Positions 1 through 9,580 are shown, counted from the stretch's first letter. The stretch is 33,751 bases of DNA from Sphingomonas sp. (GCF_013816785.1 NZ_JACDDV010000009.1:1-33751), one strand, 5' to 3'. The notes: generated from the letters alone by a model not told the origin. Numbers and translations are program-made.

Positions 1-781
1 GCGCAGCGATATGCGGATCGGGCGCATAGCCCTCGATCAGGAAATCTTCGGGCACATAGCCGTCGATCGGCTGCCCGCGATCTTTAAGGATCAGGGTAGG
101 CAGCGCTCGTGGCTTGCGTGACAGTTGCAGCCGCGCCTGCTCAAGGTGGTTCGCGTAAAGGTGCACGTCGCCGCCCGTCCACACGAAAAACCCCGGCTCG
201 AGCCCGCACTCACGCGCCAGCATGTGAGTGAGCAGCGCATAGCTGGCGATGTTGAACGGCACACCGAGGAAGAAATCGGCGCTGCGCTGGTAAAGCTGTA
301 AGTTTAGGCGCCCATTCGCGACCTGCGTCTGGAACAAGCAATGGCAAGGCGCCAGGGCCATCCGGTCGAGCTCGGCCGGATTCCAGGCGCTGACGATCTG
401 CCGCCGCGATGCCGGATCGCGCTTGATAAGGTCGATGAGGTTTGCGATCTGGTCGACATGGCGGCCATCGGCGCCTTCCCATTCTCGCCATTGCTTGCCG
501 TAGACCGGGCCGAGATCGCCGTTTTCGTCAGCCCACTCATTCCAGATGCTGACCTTGCGGTCCTGTAGCCAGCGGACATTGGTGTCGCCGTTGAGGAACC
601 ATAGCAGCTCGACGATAATCGACCGCAAGTGCAGTTTCTTGGTCGTCAGCAGTGGAAAGCCGTCGGCCAGGTCAAACCGCATCTGGCCACCGAACAGCGA
701 CCGCGTCCCAGTACCGGTCCGGTCCATCTGCTCGCTGCCCTGATTGAGCACAAGCTCCATGAGGTCGAGATATTGACGCAT
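1..781 (-). CDS. thyA: Thymidylate synthase ThyA (3' end cut by window)
   Basis: Converts dUMP to dTMP using 5,10-methylene-tetrahydrofolate, in the cytoplasm. Translation from the ATG at 781 gives [20 protein letters not shown] and continues open to the window edge (about 260 residues). The active-site motif LAPCHCLF puts the nucleophile at Cys146, the same number as in the E. coli enzyme. RTGTGT (21-26), the folate/dUMP-binding QRSADFFLG stretch and the near-terminal DFLIEGY are all present. The frame is still open at base 2, and by comparison with the family only a few C-terminal residues are missing. It is divergent from the RadC-like gene at 895, with about 110 bp between them. In many bacteria folA (dihydrofolate reductase) follows; that side is outside the window. 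Family assignment is secure. Confidence 0.97.
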   Translation of the reverse strand, partial: MRQYLDLMELVLNQGSEQMDRTGTGTRSLFGGQMRFDLADGFPLLTTKKLHLRSIIVELLWFLNGDTNVRWLQDRKVSIWNEWADENGDLGPVYGKQWREWEGADGRHVDQIANLIDLIKRDPASRRQIVSAWNPAELDRMALAPCHCLFQTQVANGRLNLQLYQRSADFFLGVPFNIASYALLTHMLARECGLEPGFFVWTGGDVHLYANHLEQARLQLSRKPRALPTLILKDRGQPIDGYVPEDFLIEGYAPDPHIAA

Positions 782-894
782 CGCACTACCCTAGCTGACC
801 GGCCAGTTTCGTCCAGCTCGATTGGTCCGTTTCGAAGTTCGATTCGGTCCCGGTTACCTTAGGCTTTGCGCGCCCTGCTGAGGTAGCAGACGGC

Positions 895-1302
895 ATGCGT
901 TATCAGCGTGCCGAATCGCCCGCGCTCTTGAACGGACATGCCGCCGCCCGGCGCTTCTTTGCCGCTTGCTTCGACGAAGCGGGGTCGGCCCAAGAGCAAT
1001 TGTGGGTCGCCCATGTCGACCAATCGGCGCACTGTATCCAGCTCGACCGCTACGAGGGCGAGACCGCGGCCGTCGATCTGCCGGTGCGGACGATCGTCGC
1101 CGACGCCGCGCGGCTAGGCAGTTCGGGTGTCGTCCTGGCGCATAACCATCCTAGCGGCGACGCCAATCCGAGCCGAGCCGACTGTCGCGCTACCCGCTCG
1201 CTGGCACAGGCGGCCGAGGCGATCGACCTTACCGTACTCGATCATCTGATTTTCGCGCCGGGCGACGAATGCCGCAGCATGCGCCGAATGGGGTTGCTTT
1301 AG
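895..1302 (+). CDS. Stand-alone RadC-like JAMM/MPN domain protein
   Basis: A 135-aa protein with the RadC-type JAMM metal site: HNHPSGDANPSRAD at residues 83-96 supplies His83, His85 and Asp96, the usual HxH...D ligands. Full RadC proteins are about 220 aa with an N-terminal helix-hairpin-helix part; here only the JAMM domain is present, starting directly with MRYQRAESPALL. The start is supported by GAGG about 11 bp upstream of the ATG. Its function is unknown: RadC proteins are called DNA repair proteins by tradition, but a repair role is not well supported, and JAMM folds are often metallopeptidases or deubiquitinase-like. Its stop codon overlaps that of the methyltransferase gene on the other strand. 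Family assignment is good; function is open. Confidence 0.85.
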   Translation: MRYQRAESPALLNGHAAARRFFAACFDEAGSAQEQLWVAHVDQSAHCIQLDRYEGETAAVDLPVRTIVADAARLGSSGVVLAHNHPSGDANPSRADCRATRSLAQAAEAIDLTVLDHLIFAPGDECRSMRRMGLL

Positions 1303-1994
1303 TTTTTGACCGCGCAGGGTTTGATCGCCGACGGCTGCGGCCGCACTCCGATTGCCTTGAAGGTCGTCAGATAGGCGGCGCCCTCGGTCAGCCGCATCTT
1401 GCTCACCGGCTGCAGCCCCAGCGCGGCAAATTCGCAATCGGCAAGGTTGGGGGGCATGCCATGACGCCGGACCGGGCGGTCCGCATCGACCAGCACGACA
1501 AGCCCGCCGGGTTTCAGCCCCGATCGCAAATGCCACAGAAACTCATAGGGCTGGGTCACCTCGTGGTACATGTGGACCAGGAAGATGCGGTCGAAGGATC
1601 CGTCAGGAAGCATCGGATTGGCGGGCTCGCCGAGCCGCACCGCAACATTGTTGAGGTTTTCTCGCTGCACCCGCTCGGCCAGGCGGTCGCGCGTTTCGGG
1701 GATGATGTCCTGGGCCAGCACCCGGCCCTTGGCACCGACAATCGGCGACAGACGGACGGTGTAATAGCCCTCGCCCGCGCCGATGTCGGCGACCGACATT
1801 CCAGGCGCGACCCCGGCTAGGCGCATCACTTCCTCGGCTTCCCCAGCGCGGTCGCGGGCGTCTTCGGTCGAGAAGCTGTCGGAAACGATCGGCGCCACGT
1901 CGCGACGCGCCTCGGGGAAGATCGCGGCGCTCGGCTCTGCTCGGCATGCGGTGAGAAGGAAAACCGCCAACGAGGCGGCAGACTTACTCCACAT
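1299..1994 (-). CDS. Class I SAM-dependent methyltransferase with lipoprotein-like N-terminus
   Basis: A 231-aa protein. Residues 1-17 look like a lipoprotein signal: [17 protein letters not shown], a Lys, a hydrophobic stretch, then LTAC with Cys17. The rest is a Rossmann methyltransferase: the SAM-binding motif [16 protein letters not shown] is at about 68-83, an acidic residue follows beta-2 (AQDIIPE), and [13 protein letters not shown] is at about 138-150. The substrate cannot be read from sequence. The start ATG lies inside the last codons of prfB (11-bp overlap, same strand), so translation is probably coupled to RF2. An exported SAM-dependent enzyme is puzzling because SAM is cytoplasmic; the N-terminus could instead be an uncleaved anchor. 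It is not the RF2 glutamine methyltransferase PrmC, because no NPPY motif is visible. Confidence 0.85.
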   Translation of the reverse strand: MWSKSAASLAVFLLTACRAEPSAAIFPEARRDVAPIVSDSFSTEDARDRAGEAEEVMRLAGVAPGMSVADIGAGEGYYTVRLSPIVGAKGRVLAQDIIPETRDRLAERVQRENLNNVAVRLGEPANPMLPDGSFDRIFLVHMYHEVTQPYEFLWHLRSGLKPGGLVVLVDADRPVRRHGMPPNLADCEFAALGLQPVSKMRLTEGAAYLTTFKAIGVRPQPSAIKPCAVKN

Positions 1995-3111
1995 CCTCGA
2001 CGTCCATTTTCTCGCCGGTCACCCGCTGCGACAGGGCGGCGGCCATGAACCGATCGAGATCGCCGTCGAGCACGTCGCCCGGCGCGGTCGAGGTGACGCC
2101 GGTGCGCAGATCCTTGACTAGCTGATAGGGCTGCAGGACGTAACTACGGATTTGGTGGCCCCAACCGATGTCGGTCTTCGAAGCGGCGCTGGCGGTGGCT
2201 TCGGCCTCGCGCTTCTGCAGCTCGGCCTCATAGAGCCGGGCCTTGAGCTGCTTCATCGCCTCGGCCTTGTTTTTGTGCTGCGATCGCTGATTCTGGCACT
2301 GGACGACGATGTTGGTCGGCAAATGGGTGATGCGAACCGCGCTATCGGTGGTGTTGATGTGCTGCCCGCCGGCGCCCGATGCCCGGTAGGTGTCGATGCG
2401 AAGCTCGCTCTCGTTAATTTCGATGTCGATGTCGTCGTCAACCTCGGGATAGACCCAGACCGAGGCGAAACTGGTATGGCGGCGGGCCGATGAATCGTAG
2501 GGGCTGATGCGGACTAGGCGGTGCACCCCGCCCTCCACCTTGAGATTGCCGTAGGCGTTTTCGCCTCTGATCAGAAGCGTAGCCGACTTGATTCCGGCCT
2601 GCTCACCCGCATGATGATCGACCAATTCGACCTTCATCCCGTGGCGCTCGCCCCAGCGCGAATACATCCGCTGAAGCATGCCCGCCCAGTCGTTGGACTC
2701 GGTGCCGCCGGCGCCGGCATTGATCTCGACATAGGCGTTGTTGGCGTCGGCCTCGCCCGCGAGCAAGGCCGCGACCTTGTCCCGCTCGGCGCGCTCGGCA
2801 AGCTCGGTCAGCGCGCGCGACCCATCGTCGACCAGCGCCTCGTCGCCTTCCACCTCGGCCATTTCGATCAACTCGACGATGTCGGTCAACTCGCTCTCGA
2901 TCTTTCGGGTCGCGGCAATGGCCTCATCGAGCCGGCGGCGCTCCCGCATCACCTCCTGCGCGGCCTTGGGATCGTCCCACAGCGTCGAATCCTCGACCTT
3001 GTCGTTGAGCTCGGCCAGCCGCCGGTTTGCCTTGTCCCAGTCGAGGAACCGGCGCAGCAGTTGGGTCGCGGCATTGATCTGGTCGATATGGGTTTGCGCT
3101 TCGGCGCGCAT
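1984..3111 (-). CDS. prfB: Peptide chain release factor 2
   Basis: Recognises UGA and UAA stop codons and triggers peptide release at the ribosome. The protein is 375 aa from the ATG at 3111 ([20 protein letters not shown]), close to the usual ~365. The catalytic GGQ loop (SGAGGQHIN) is at 248-250, and its Gln is the residue methylated by PrmC in other bacteria. The codon-recognition tripeptide at 203-205 reads SPY, where the E. coli protein has SPF. The in-frame UGA and +1 frameshift found near codon 26 in many bacteria are absent: the region encoding LLRRFLDWD reads straight through. An open frame extends 144 codons upstream but runs antisense-like through the mrcA 3' end, so the start at 3111 is preferred. 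It lies 34 bp after mrcA and overlaps the methyltransferase start, suggesting one transcript. Confidence 0.97.
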   Translation of the reverse strand: MRAEAQTHIDQINAATQLLRRFLDWDKANRRLAELNDKVEDSTLWDDPKAAQEVMRERRRLDEAIAATRKIESELTDIVELIEMAEVEGDEALVDDGSRALTELAERAERDKVAALLAGEADANNAYVEINAGAGGTESNDWAGMLQRMYSRWGERHGMKVELVDHHAGEQAGIKSATLLIRGENAYGNLKVEGGVHRLVRISPYDSSARRHTSFASVWVYPEVDDDIDIEINESELRIDTYRASGAGGQHINTTDSAVRITHLPTNIVVQCQNQRSQHKNKAEAMKQLKARLYEAELQKREAEATASAASKTDIGWGHQIRSYVLQPYQLVKDLRTGVTSTAPGDVLDGDLDRFMAAALSQRVTGEKMDVEDVE

Positions 3112-3145
3112 GGGAATGTCTTTCCGTTGGGAGGTTTCCGCCCGC

Positions 3146-5716
3146 CTAGTAAATCCCGCCCTGCCTTTGCAAGAAGTCGGCGCTGTCGGCCGGGGCATTG
3201 GGATTGGCGCGCCTGGGTTTGCCCGCGCGGCGGGCTCCTGGCGGCTGCGCGCGAACCGCGGGCGCGCTCGCCAGCTCGACGCTCCGGCGGAAGCTGCGGC
3301 GCGGCTCGGTCTCGGGCTGGAAGGCTTCCCAGATGACCGACGACTTGGGATCAACCGTAGTCGGGAAACTGCCGAACACGCGCTTGCCGGTCCCGCGATC
3401 GACGCGGACCAAGCGGATGCCAGCGGGCGCGACGAACGGGATTTTCGGCATATCCTTGAAAGCGACCTGGGCAAATTGTTTGAACACCGGCGCGGCGATG
3501 CGTCCGCCCTGCGCATAGCTGCCCATCGGCCGCGGCTGGTCATAGCCGAGATAGGTGCCGGCGACGACTTCGGGCGTGCCGCCTACGAACCAAACATTGG
3601 TCGGGCCCGATGTCGTGCCGGTTTTACCGAACAGAGGCCGATCGAGGTCGCGCAAGATGGTGGCGGTGCCGCGTTCAATGACGCCTTCCATAATGTGGAC
3701 CATCTGATAGGCGGCCTGCGGGTCGAGCAGCTGCTTCTGGCGCAGCGGCGGGCGCGGCATCGCCTTGCCGTCCCAATCGGCGGTGTTGCACGCCCCGCCG
3801 TTGTCGGCCTCCATCACCTGGCAGCGATTGTCGCTGCGGTAAACGACCTTGCCGTTGCGGTTCTGGACATAGTCGACCAGCGTTGGCACGACCGAGCGCC
3901 CGCCATTGGCAAGGATCGCGTAGGCGTTGGTCAGGCGGAGCACGGTGGTGTCGCCGGCGCCGAGCGCGATCGAGAGATAGCGGTCATATTTGCCGACTCC
4001 CAGCTTGGCGGCGGTGGCAATCACCTTGTCCATCCCGGTCTGCGAGGCAGCACGAACGGTCATCAGGTTGCGCGATTGCTCGACACCCCAGCGAAGCGTT
4101 TTCGGCCCATAATATTTGCCGTCGAAATTGCGGAAGCATTTGTCGCCGAGAGCCGCGCCCTGCCATACGCAATACGGCGCATCGACCAGAATGGAGGCGG
4201 GGGTCAGGCCATTCTCCAATGCGGTTTCGTAAACGATCGGCTTGAACGCCGAACCCGGCTGCCGCAACGCCTGGGTGGCGCGATTGTAGGACGAGCCGAT
4301 CACGTCGAACCCACCCTGCATCGCCGTGACGCGGCCGGTGCGGACCTCTTCGGCGACGAACCCACCACCAATCTCGGGGATCGAGCGCAGCGCATAGCTG
4401 CTCGCGCCGAGCTGCTTGACGATGATGATCATGCCCGGCCGCAGATAGCCGTAGGCGGCGCCGCCTTCGCCCCGCTTGGGTTGCACCGCGGCTGAGGCAG
4501 GCAACGAACCAGTCGTTCCGTCCGGAAAACCTATTTGTGCCACGCCGCCGGATTTCGACAGTACGACCGCTTTTTTCCAGTCGGGGAACCCCGTGCCGAG
4601 CGCCGCGAGGCGCAGTTGCTGCTGCCAATTGCCATTGACATCGATGCTAAGGCCGTTGTCGCGCCAGCCGCGGCCTCCGTCGAACTTGGCCAGGCCTTCG
4701 CGCAGTGCGTCGGCCGCGGCGTCCTGCATCTTCGGGACCATTGAGGTGCGCACCCACAATCCGCCGGCATAAACACTGTTGACGCCGTCCTCGGCCTTTT
4801 CGCCGAACCGCTTGATCAGGTCGCGGCGGACCTCCTCCATGAAATAGCCGCCCTGATCCCGGAACTTCGCGCTGCTGCCGTAGCGGATTGTGCCGAGAGC
4901 CGAGGCGGAGGCCTCGGCGCGCTGAGCCTCGCTGATGTAGCCATTGCTGGCCATTTCGCGCAGCACATAGTTGCGCCGGCCGAGCGCCTTGTCGGTCGCG
5001 CGAACCGGATCGTAGTTGCTTGGCGCCTTTGGCAGCACGGCGAGATAGGCGGCTTCCGACAGGGTTAGGTCACCGACGTCCTTGTCGAAATAGGCCCTGC
5101 TCGCGGCCTGGACGCCATAAGCGTTGCGGCCGAGGAAAATCGAATTGAGGTAGAGTTCGAGGATTTGTTCCTTGGACAGCGTATCCTCGAGCCGGAATGC
5201 CAGGATTGCTTCGCGGATCTTGCGACTGATCGCATATTGATCGTCCTGCAGCAGATATTTGGCGACCTGTTGAGTGATCGTCGATCCGCCCTTGGCGCGC
5301 CCGCCACTAACCGATTTCCGCGTATAATCGAACACCGCGCCGACCAGGCCTGGATAGTCGATGCCGCCATGTCGGAAGAAGGTCTTGTCCTCCGCCGAGA
5401 TAAAGGCGTGGACGACCAGGGGCGGATATTCATCATAGGCGAGTTCGACCCGCCGCTCGCGGGCGAACGTCTGAACCGGGTTGCCGTCGTAGCCGCGCAC
5501 ATTGGTCGGCAACGGCGGCTGGTAGGCGAGCAATTTCTCGCTGCTCGGCAGGCCGGCCGCGAAATAGACGAATATCAGTGTCCCGACGAGAAACGCGCCG
5601 ACCGCACCCCAGCTCAGCCGCCGCACCCAACGGCGCTCGAACCACGGATCGACGCGATCGTGGACGCGCTGGTTGAACGCGACGAAATCGGGAAACTGGA
5701 GGGTAGAAGAAACCAT
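3146..5716 (-). CDS. mrcA: Penicillin-binding protein 1A (bifunctional glycosyltransferase/transpeptidase)
   Basis: Polymerises lipid II into glycan strands and cross-links the peptides on the periplasmic face of the inner membrane. The protein is 856 aa: a cytoplasmic N-terminus, one membrane segment at about 35-54, a GT51 glycosyltransferase domain with catalytic Glu109 in [12 protein letters not shown], and GGSTITQQ at 143-150. A linker/OB-like region follows, then the transpeptidase domain with nucleophile Ser489 in SAFK (489-492), SRN (548-550) and KTGTTS (698-703). The C-terminal ~40 residues are Arg/Pro/Ala-rich. Two Cys pairs (516/527 and 632/643) in the periplasmic part could form disulfides. 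It lies 49 bp downstream of the amidase gene, a common alphaproteobacterial arrangement, and 34 bp before prfB. Confidence 0.97.
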   Translation of the reverse strand: MVSSTLQFPDFVAFNQRVHDRVDPWFERRWVRRLSWGAVGAFLVGTLIFVYFAAGLPSSEKLLAYQPPLPTNVRGYDGNPVQTFARERRVELAYDEYPPLVVHAFISAEDKTFFRHGGIDYPGLVGAVFDYTRKSVSGGRAKGGSTITQQVAKYLLQDDQYAISRKIREAILAFRLEDTLSKEQILELYLNSIFLGRNAYGVQAASRAYFDKDVGDLTLSEAAYLAVLPKAPSNYDPVRATDKALGRRNYVLREMASNGYISEAQRAEASASALGTIRYGSSAKFRDQGGYFMEEVRRDLIKRFGEKAEDGVNSVYAGGLWVRTSMVPKMQDAAADALREGLAKFDGGRGWRDNGLSIDVNGNWQQQLRLAALGTGFPDWKKAVVLSKSGGVAQIGFPDGTTGSLPASAAVQPKRGEGGAAYGYLRPGMIIIVKQLGASSYALRSIPEIGGGFVAEEVRTGRVTAMQGGFDVIGSSYNRATQALRQPGSAFKPIVYETALENGLTPASILVDAPYCVWQGAALGDKCFRNFDGKYYGPKTLRWGVEQSRNLMTVRAASQTGMDKVIATAAKLGVGKYDRYLSIALGAGDTTVLRLTNAYAILANGGRSVVPTLVDYVQNRNGKVVYRSDNRCQVMEADNGGACNTADWDGKAMPRPPLRQKQLLDPQAAYQMVHIMEGVIERGTATILRDLDRPLFGKTGTTSGPTNVWFVGGTPEVVAGTYLGYDQPRPMGSYAQGGRIAAPVFKQFAQVAFKDMPKIPFVAPAGIRLVRVDRGTGKRVFGSFPTTVDPKSSVIWEAFQPETEPRRSFRRSVELASAPAVRAQPPGARRAGKPRRANPNAPADSADFLQRQGGIY

Positions 5717-5765
5717 GGCGTGGCGACCGTCTAGCGACTTCGACCGCAGCGCGAAAGCCGCTCAA

Positions 5766-6647
5766 TTATCGCGCCGCGCGGGTCGCGATGTCGGCTTCGA
5801 TCGCTTGCGCCAAGGCACGGACGAGCGGTGCGCGGCCTTCGGGGGTGGCCAGTTTCGCCCCGTCGTCGACATTGCTGATATACCCCGCTTCGATGAGGAC
5901 GGCAGGCGTTTCGGCGCGGCGCAAGACATGGAAGGCGGCGAATTGATGCGGTCGCGGTCGCAGCGTGACGCCGCCTTGCGCTCGGCGGAGCATGCGCTCG
6001 GCGAGGCCCGCCGAAGCTTCCATCTGCTCGCGCAATGCGACATCGGCCAGTAGCGCGCGGACCGACCCGTTCGCTTCGCTGGACAAAGCGCCATCGGCAT
6101 TTTCGGCAGCGGCGAAGCGAGCCGCTTCCTCGCTCGAGGCAACATCCGACAATGAATAGACCGTCGCGCCCTGGGCCAGCGGATTGGGCGCGCTATCCAT
6201 ATGGATCGACACGAATAGCCCGGCGTGGAGTCGCCTCGCAATGCCGGCGCGCTGTTCGAGCGTCAGGTAGCGATCGTCCTCGCGGGTCAGTGCGACCCGG
6301 ACGCGGCCGCGCTGTTCCAAAAGATCAGCGATCTCCTTCGCCATGACCAAGGTCAGCGCCTTTTCGGTGATCAGACCCAAAATGCCCGGCGCCCCGGGGT
6401 CGCGCCCGCCATGACCTGGGTCGATTAGCACGATTGGACGGCCGGGCACCTTCGCCCGCCGAACGCGAACGTCCGCAACCGCTTCGGCCAGATTGAGCGT
6501 CAGGCTGCCTCGCCGCGCCTCTCCGGTCACCGCTGGGCCACCGGCCCCCTCGAGGGTCCTCGCCGCGGACAACGCGAAAACGATTGCGCCGACCCCGGCC
6601 AGCACCGCCAGTCCCACCGCCAGCCCGATCCGCGAGTTTTGCTCCAT
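5766..6647 (-). CDS. N-acetylmuramoyl-L-alanine amidase (AmiC type)
   Basis: Cleaves the amide bond between N-acetylmuramic acid and the stem peptide, in the periplasm, during cell separation. The protein is 293 aa from the ATG at 6647. Residues 8-28 form a signal anchor (IGLAVGLAVLAGVGAIVFAL). The Amidase_3 domain begins at about residue 71, with zinc ligands His79 (DPGHGG), Glu95 (ITEKALTL) and His149 (SIHMDSAPNP) and the late catalytic Glu in LIEAGYISN. A longer version from a TTG at 6683 is possible, but it adds only 12 residues before an already complete signal anchor. No AMIN or SPOR domain is visible. The gene is probably co-transcribed with mrcA, 49 bp downstream. Confidence 0.93.
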   Translation of the reverse strand: MEQNSRIGLAVGLAVLAGVGAIVFALSAARTLEGAGGPAVTGEARRGSLTLNLAEAVADVRVRRAKVPGRPIVLIDPGHGGRDPGAPGILGLITEKALTLVMAKEIADLLEQRGRVRVALTREDDRYLTLEQRAGIARRLHAGLFVSIHMDSAPNPLAQGATVYSLSDVASSEEAARFAAAENADGALSSEANGSVRALLADVALREQMEASAGLAERMLRRAQGGVTLRPRPHQFAAFHVLRRAETPAVLIEAGYISNVDDGAKLATPEGRAPLVRALAQAIEADIATRAAR

Positions 6648-7048
6648 CCTCAAGGGATTAGGGCCCGTGCTGGCACTCGCCAAGCGGCGTGATAATATTT
6701 CGCCTGCGCAAAAGGTTGCGGCTCACCACACCCGGTGCTAACCCAGATCGTCCTTCCGGCCCTTCGGACGGATGCCGGCCGCACCCATCGGCAGCGAAAC
6801 CCGTCCCCAGACAGGCGAGCCACCCGATCGGACCCGCGGCTTTCAAGGTTGACGCTGCATGATGCCACTGGACGCCCACCCCACGCTCTTCGCCGAGCGT
6901 GGCGCCGCGTCGTTCGCGACCAAGATCGCGATGGCTACTGCAGCAGAGGCAATTTCCGCACATCGCGCCACCGCCGCCACGGCGCTGGCCCATCATATTG
7001 CGCGCCGACGGCCCCCAGCGACCGTCCTGCGCGCTCGGAGAATTTACC
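6648..7048. promoter_or_regulatory. Divergent intergenic region with structured rne leader
   Basis: A 401-bp gap between the amidase and RNase E genes with no credible protein frame. On the minus strand TATTAT (complement of 6692-6697) is a plausible amidase -10. On the plus strand TTGCGG (6716-6721), then TAACCC 17 bp later (6739-6744), is a weak candidate promoter that would leave a ~300-nt rne leader. Stem-loops seen by eye: CCACGCTC (6881-6888) with GAGCGTGG (6895-6902), a 6-nt loop; and GCGCGC (7000-7005) plus GACGG (7007-7011) with CCGTC (7022-7026) plus GCGCGC (7029-7034). The second ends 2 nt before the GGAG ribosome-binding site at 7037-7040. E. coli rne mRNA is autoregulated through 5' UTR hairpins; a similar role here is inferred. 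Confidence 0.5.
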
Positions 7049-9580
7049 ATGTCCATGCGCATGCTAATCGACGCGCGCCACCCCGAGGAGACCCGGGTCG
7101 CCGTCGCCACGGGAAATCGAATCGAGGAATTTGATTTCGAATCCGAAGAGCACAAGCAGCTCAAAGGCAATATCTATCTCGCCAAGGTCACCAGGGTCGA
7201 GCCGTCGCTGCAGGCGGCGTTCATCGACTATGGCGGCAATCGCCACGGCTTCCTCGCCTTCAGCGAAATCCACCCCGACTATTACCAGATCCCCAAGGCC
7301 GATCGCGACGCGTTGCTGGCCGAAGAAGCCGAACATGCCGCCGAGGAAGAGCGGTTGCGGTCGGCCGACCTCGACGACGATGACGATTTTGACGGCGAGG
7401 ATGACGACCACAGTGAGCGCGAGTCTCGCGACGACGGCGACGAGATAGGCGAAGGCGATGAACCCAATGTCGTCGGCACGGGCTCGGCCCGCTCGCCGGT
7501 CGACGAGAGCGCCGCGGAGGAACTGCGCAAGAAGCGCCAGGCACTTCGCCGCCGCTACAAAATCCAGGACGTCATCCAGCGCCGCCAGGTGCTGCTGGTC
7601 CAGGTCGTCAAGGAGGAACGCGGAAACAAGGGCGCTGCGCTGACGACCTATTTGAGCCTCGCCGGCCGCTATTGCGTGCTGATGCCCAACACCAGTCACG
7701 GCGGCGGTATCAGCCGGAAAATTTCCAACGGCGCCGACCGCAAGCGGTTGAAGACCATCATCTCGGATTTGAAACTACCCAAGACGATGGGCCTGATTGT
7801 CCGCACCGCCGGCCTGTCGCGGACCAAAGTCGAGATCAAGCGCGACTTCGACTATCTCGCCCGTTTGTGGGACGAGATTCGGGAAAAGACACTGGGCAGT
7901 TCAGCGCCTGCGCTGATTTACCGCGACAGCGACCTAATCAAACGCGCCATCCGCGACCTTTATCACCGCGAGATCGACGAAGTGATCGTAGAGGGCGAGG
8001 ACGGCTACAAGGCGGCGCGCGGCTTCATGAAGCTGCTGATGCCGAGCCACGTTAAGAAGGTGGCGAACTATTCCGACCCGACCCCAATCTTCCAGCGCTA
8101 TGGCGTCGAGGATCAGCTGAGCGCAATGTACCAGCCGGTGGTCCAGCTGAAATCGGGTGGCTACCTGGTGATCAATCCAACCGAGGCGCTGGTGTCGATC
8201 GACATCAACTCGGGCCGGTCGACCCGCGAGCATAATATCGAACAGACCGCCTTCGCTACCAATTTGGAAGCGGCACACGAAATCGCCCGCCAGCTGCGCC
8301 TGCGCGACATGGCCGGGCTGGTCGTCATCGACTTCATCGACATGGAACAGTCGTCGCATGTTCGGAAGGTCGAGAAGGCGATGAAGGAAGCCCTGAAGAA
8401 CGACCGCGCGCGCATCCAGGTCGGCCGGATCAGCTCGTTCGGGTTAATGGAGATGAGCCGCCAGCGGCTGCGCACCGGGGTGCTCGAAGCCTCGACCAAG
8501 GCCTGCCCGCATTGCGACGGCACCGGCCTGATGCGCACGGCGGCGTCGTCGGGCCTCAGCGCACTCCGAATCGTCGAGGACGAGGCGGCGCGAGGTCGCG
8601 GCGACCGCATTATTCTGCGCGCCGGGCGCGAGGCGGCAATCTACGTGCTCAACAAGAAGCGTCACGAACTTGGCGAGATTGAGGAACGCTATGGCGTGAC
8701 CCTCGAAATCGCCATCGACGAGGCGTTCGAGGGCGCTCGCATGACGGTCGAGAGCTCCGGAGACCGTCCGGTGGTCAGGGACCGTCCGGCGATGTCGCCG
8801 ATCATCGAGGATGATGACGATCTGTATGTGGATATCGACGAGGAAGAGGAAGAAGAAGAGCCTGCCGAGCGTCCCGAGCGCGCCGAGCGCGAGCCGCGCC
8901 AAGACGAGGAGGAAGGCGGCAGCCGTCGCCGTCGCCGCCGTCGTGGCGGCCGGGGTCGCAGCCGCCGCGATGAGGAGCGTGGCGAGAGCGTATCAGCCGC
9001 AGGCGACCAGGAGCGCGACGGCGATGCCGAACCGGCCGGTGACGGCGAACTGGTCGCCACATCGATCGACGGCGGCGAAAGCGACGAGCGGTCCCGCTCG
9101 CGTCGCGGACGCCGTGGTGGCCGCAGCCGACGCGGACGTGGCGACACGCCCACGGAGGGCCGCGACGCGCAATCGCCTGACATCGAGGCTGAAGTCTCAC
9201 CGATGATCGATACGCCGCCGTCCGACGAGCCTTCGATCGTGGAATTGGCCGAGGAAAAGCCGAAAACGCGCCGCCGTCCGCGTGCGCGTAAGGATGCGCC
9301 GGCCGAATCAGCCCCTGCCCCTGCTCCCGTGCCGGCGGCGGTAGCTGACGTTCCATCGATCATCGAAGAGGTTGCGGCCAAGCCAAAGCGCTCGCGCGCC
9401 AAAAAGGCGGTCAGTGTCGAAGTCGAGGCAGAGCCCGCCCCGGCCAAGCCCGCCGCGACTCGCAAGAAAGCGGCGCCCAAGGAAGCGGCCCCTGCCCCCG
9501 CCAACAATGATGCGACCGACGCGGACGATGAGTCGGGCGAGCCGCCTCGCGGCGGCTGGTGGCAGCGAACGTTCGGCTGA
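7049..9580 (+). CDS. rne: Ribonuclease E
   Basis: Endoribonuclease for mRNA decay and rRNA/tRNA processing, and scaffold of the RNA degradosome. The protein is 843 aa from the ATG at 7049, with GGAG at 7037-7040. The S1 domain (about 36-190) is split by a very acidic insertion (about 84-160; runs of Asp/Glu near 108-120). The catalytic domain has Asp385 (SIDINSG) and Asp428 (VVIDFIDM), matching E. coli Asp303 and Asp346. The zinc-link CPHC is at 486-489. The C-terminal half is unstructured: Arg-rich blocks at about 630-650 and 690-710 are probable RNA-binding segments, then an Ala/Pro/Lys-rich tail. The protein ends in RGGWWQRTFG; in Caulobacter a Gly-Trp-Trp motif at the RNase E C-terminus binds PNPase. 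RNase G is excluded by the long tail. Confidence 0.96.
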   Translation: MSMRMLIDARHPEETRVAVATGNRIEEFDFESEEHKQLKGNIYLAKVTRVEPSLQAAFIDYGGNRHGFLAFSEIHPDYYQIPKADRDALLAEEAEHAAEEERLRSADLDDDDDFDGEDDDHSERESRDDGDEIGEGDEPNVVGTGSARSPVDESAAEELRKKRQALRRRYKIQDVIQRRQVLLVQVVKEERGNKGAALTTYLSLAGRYCVLMPNTSHGGGISRKISNGADRKRLKTIISDLKLPKTMGLIVRTAGLSRTKVEIKRDFDYLARLWDEIREKTLGSSAPALIYRDSDLIKRAIRDLYHREIDEVIVEGEDGYKAARGFMKLLMPSHVKKVANYSDPTPIFQRYGVEDQLSAMYQPVVQLKSGGYLVINPTEALVSIDINSGRSTREHNIEQTAFATNLEAAHEIARQLRLRDMAGLVVIDFIDMEQSSHVRKVEKAMKEALKNDRARIQVGRISSFGLMEMSRQRLRTGVLEASTKACPHCDGTGLMRTAASSGLSALRIVEDEAARGRGDRIILRAGREAAIYVLNKKRHELGEIEERYGVTLEIAIDEAFEGARMTVESSGDRPVVRDRPAMSPIIEDDDDLYVDIDEEEEEEEPAERPERAEREPRQDEEEGGSRRRRRRRGGRGRSRRDEERGESVSAAGDQERDGDAEPAGDGELVATSIDGGESDERSRSRRGRRGGRSRRGRGDTPTEGRDAQSPDIEAEVSPMIDTPPSDEPSIVELAEEKPKTRRRPRARKDAPAESAPAPAPVPAAVADVPSIIEEVAAKPKRSRAKKAVSVEVEAEPAPAKPAATRKKAAPKEAAPAPANNDATDADDESGEPPRGGWWQRTFG

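Noticed and set aside
3034-3060. Programmed +1 frameshift in prfB
   Set aside because: I read the codons around LLRRFLDWD; there is no in-frame stop and no slippery CTT TGA, so the gene is a single continuous frame.
2738-4495. A 585-codon open frame on the plus strand across prfB and mrcA
   Set aside because: It runs antisense to two well-supported genes with complete catalytic motifs; its translation is Arg/Ala-rich low-complexity text typical of GC-rich reverse frames.
6859-7134. Possible 91-aa upstream gene in the rne leader
   Set aside because: It overlaps the rne start in another frame, is Ala/Arg-rich with no recognisable pattern, and lies over conserved-looking hairpins.
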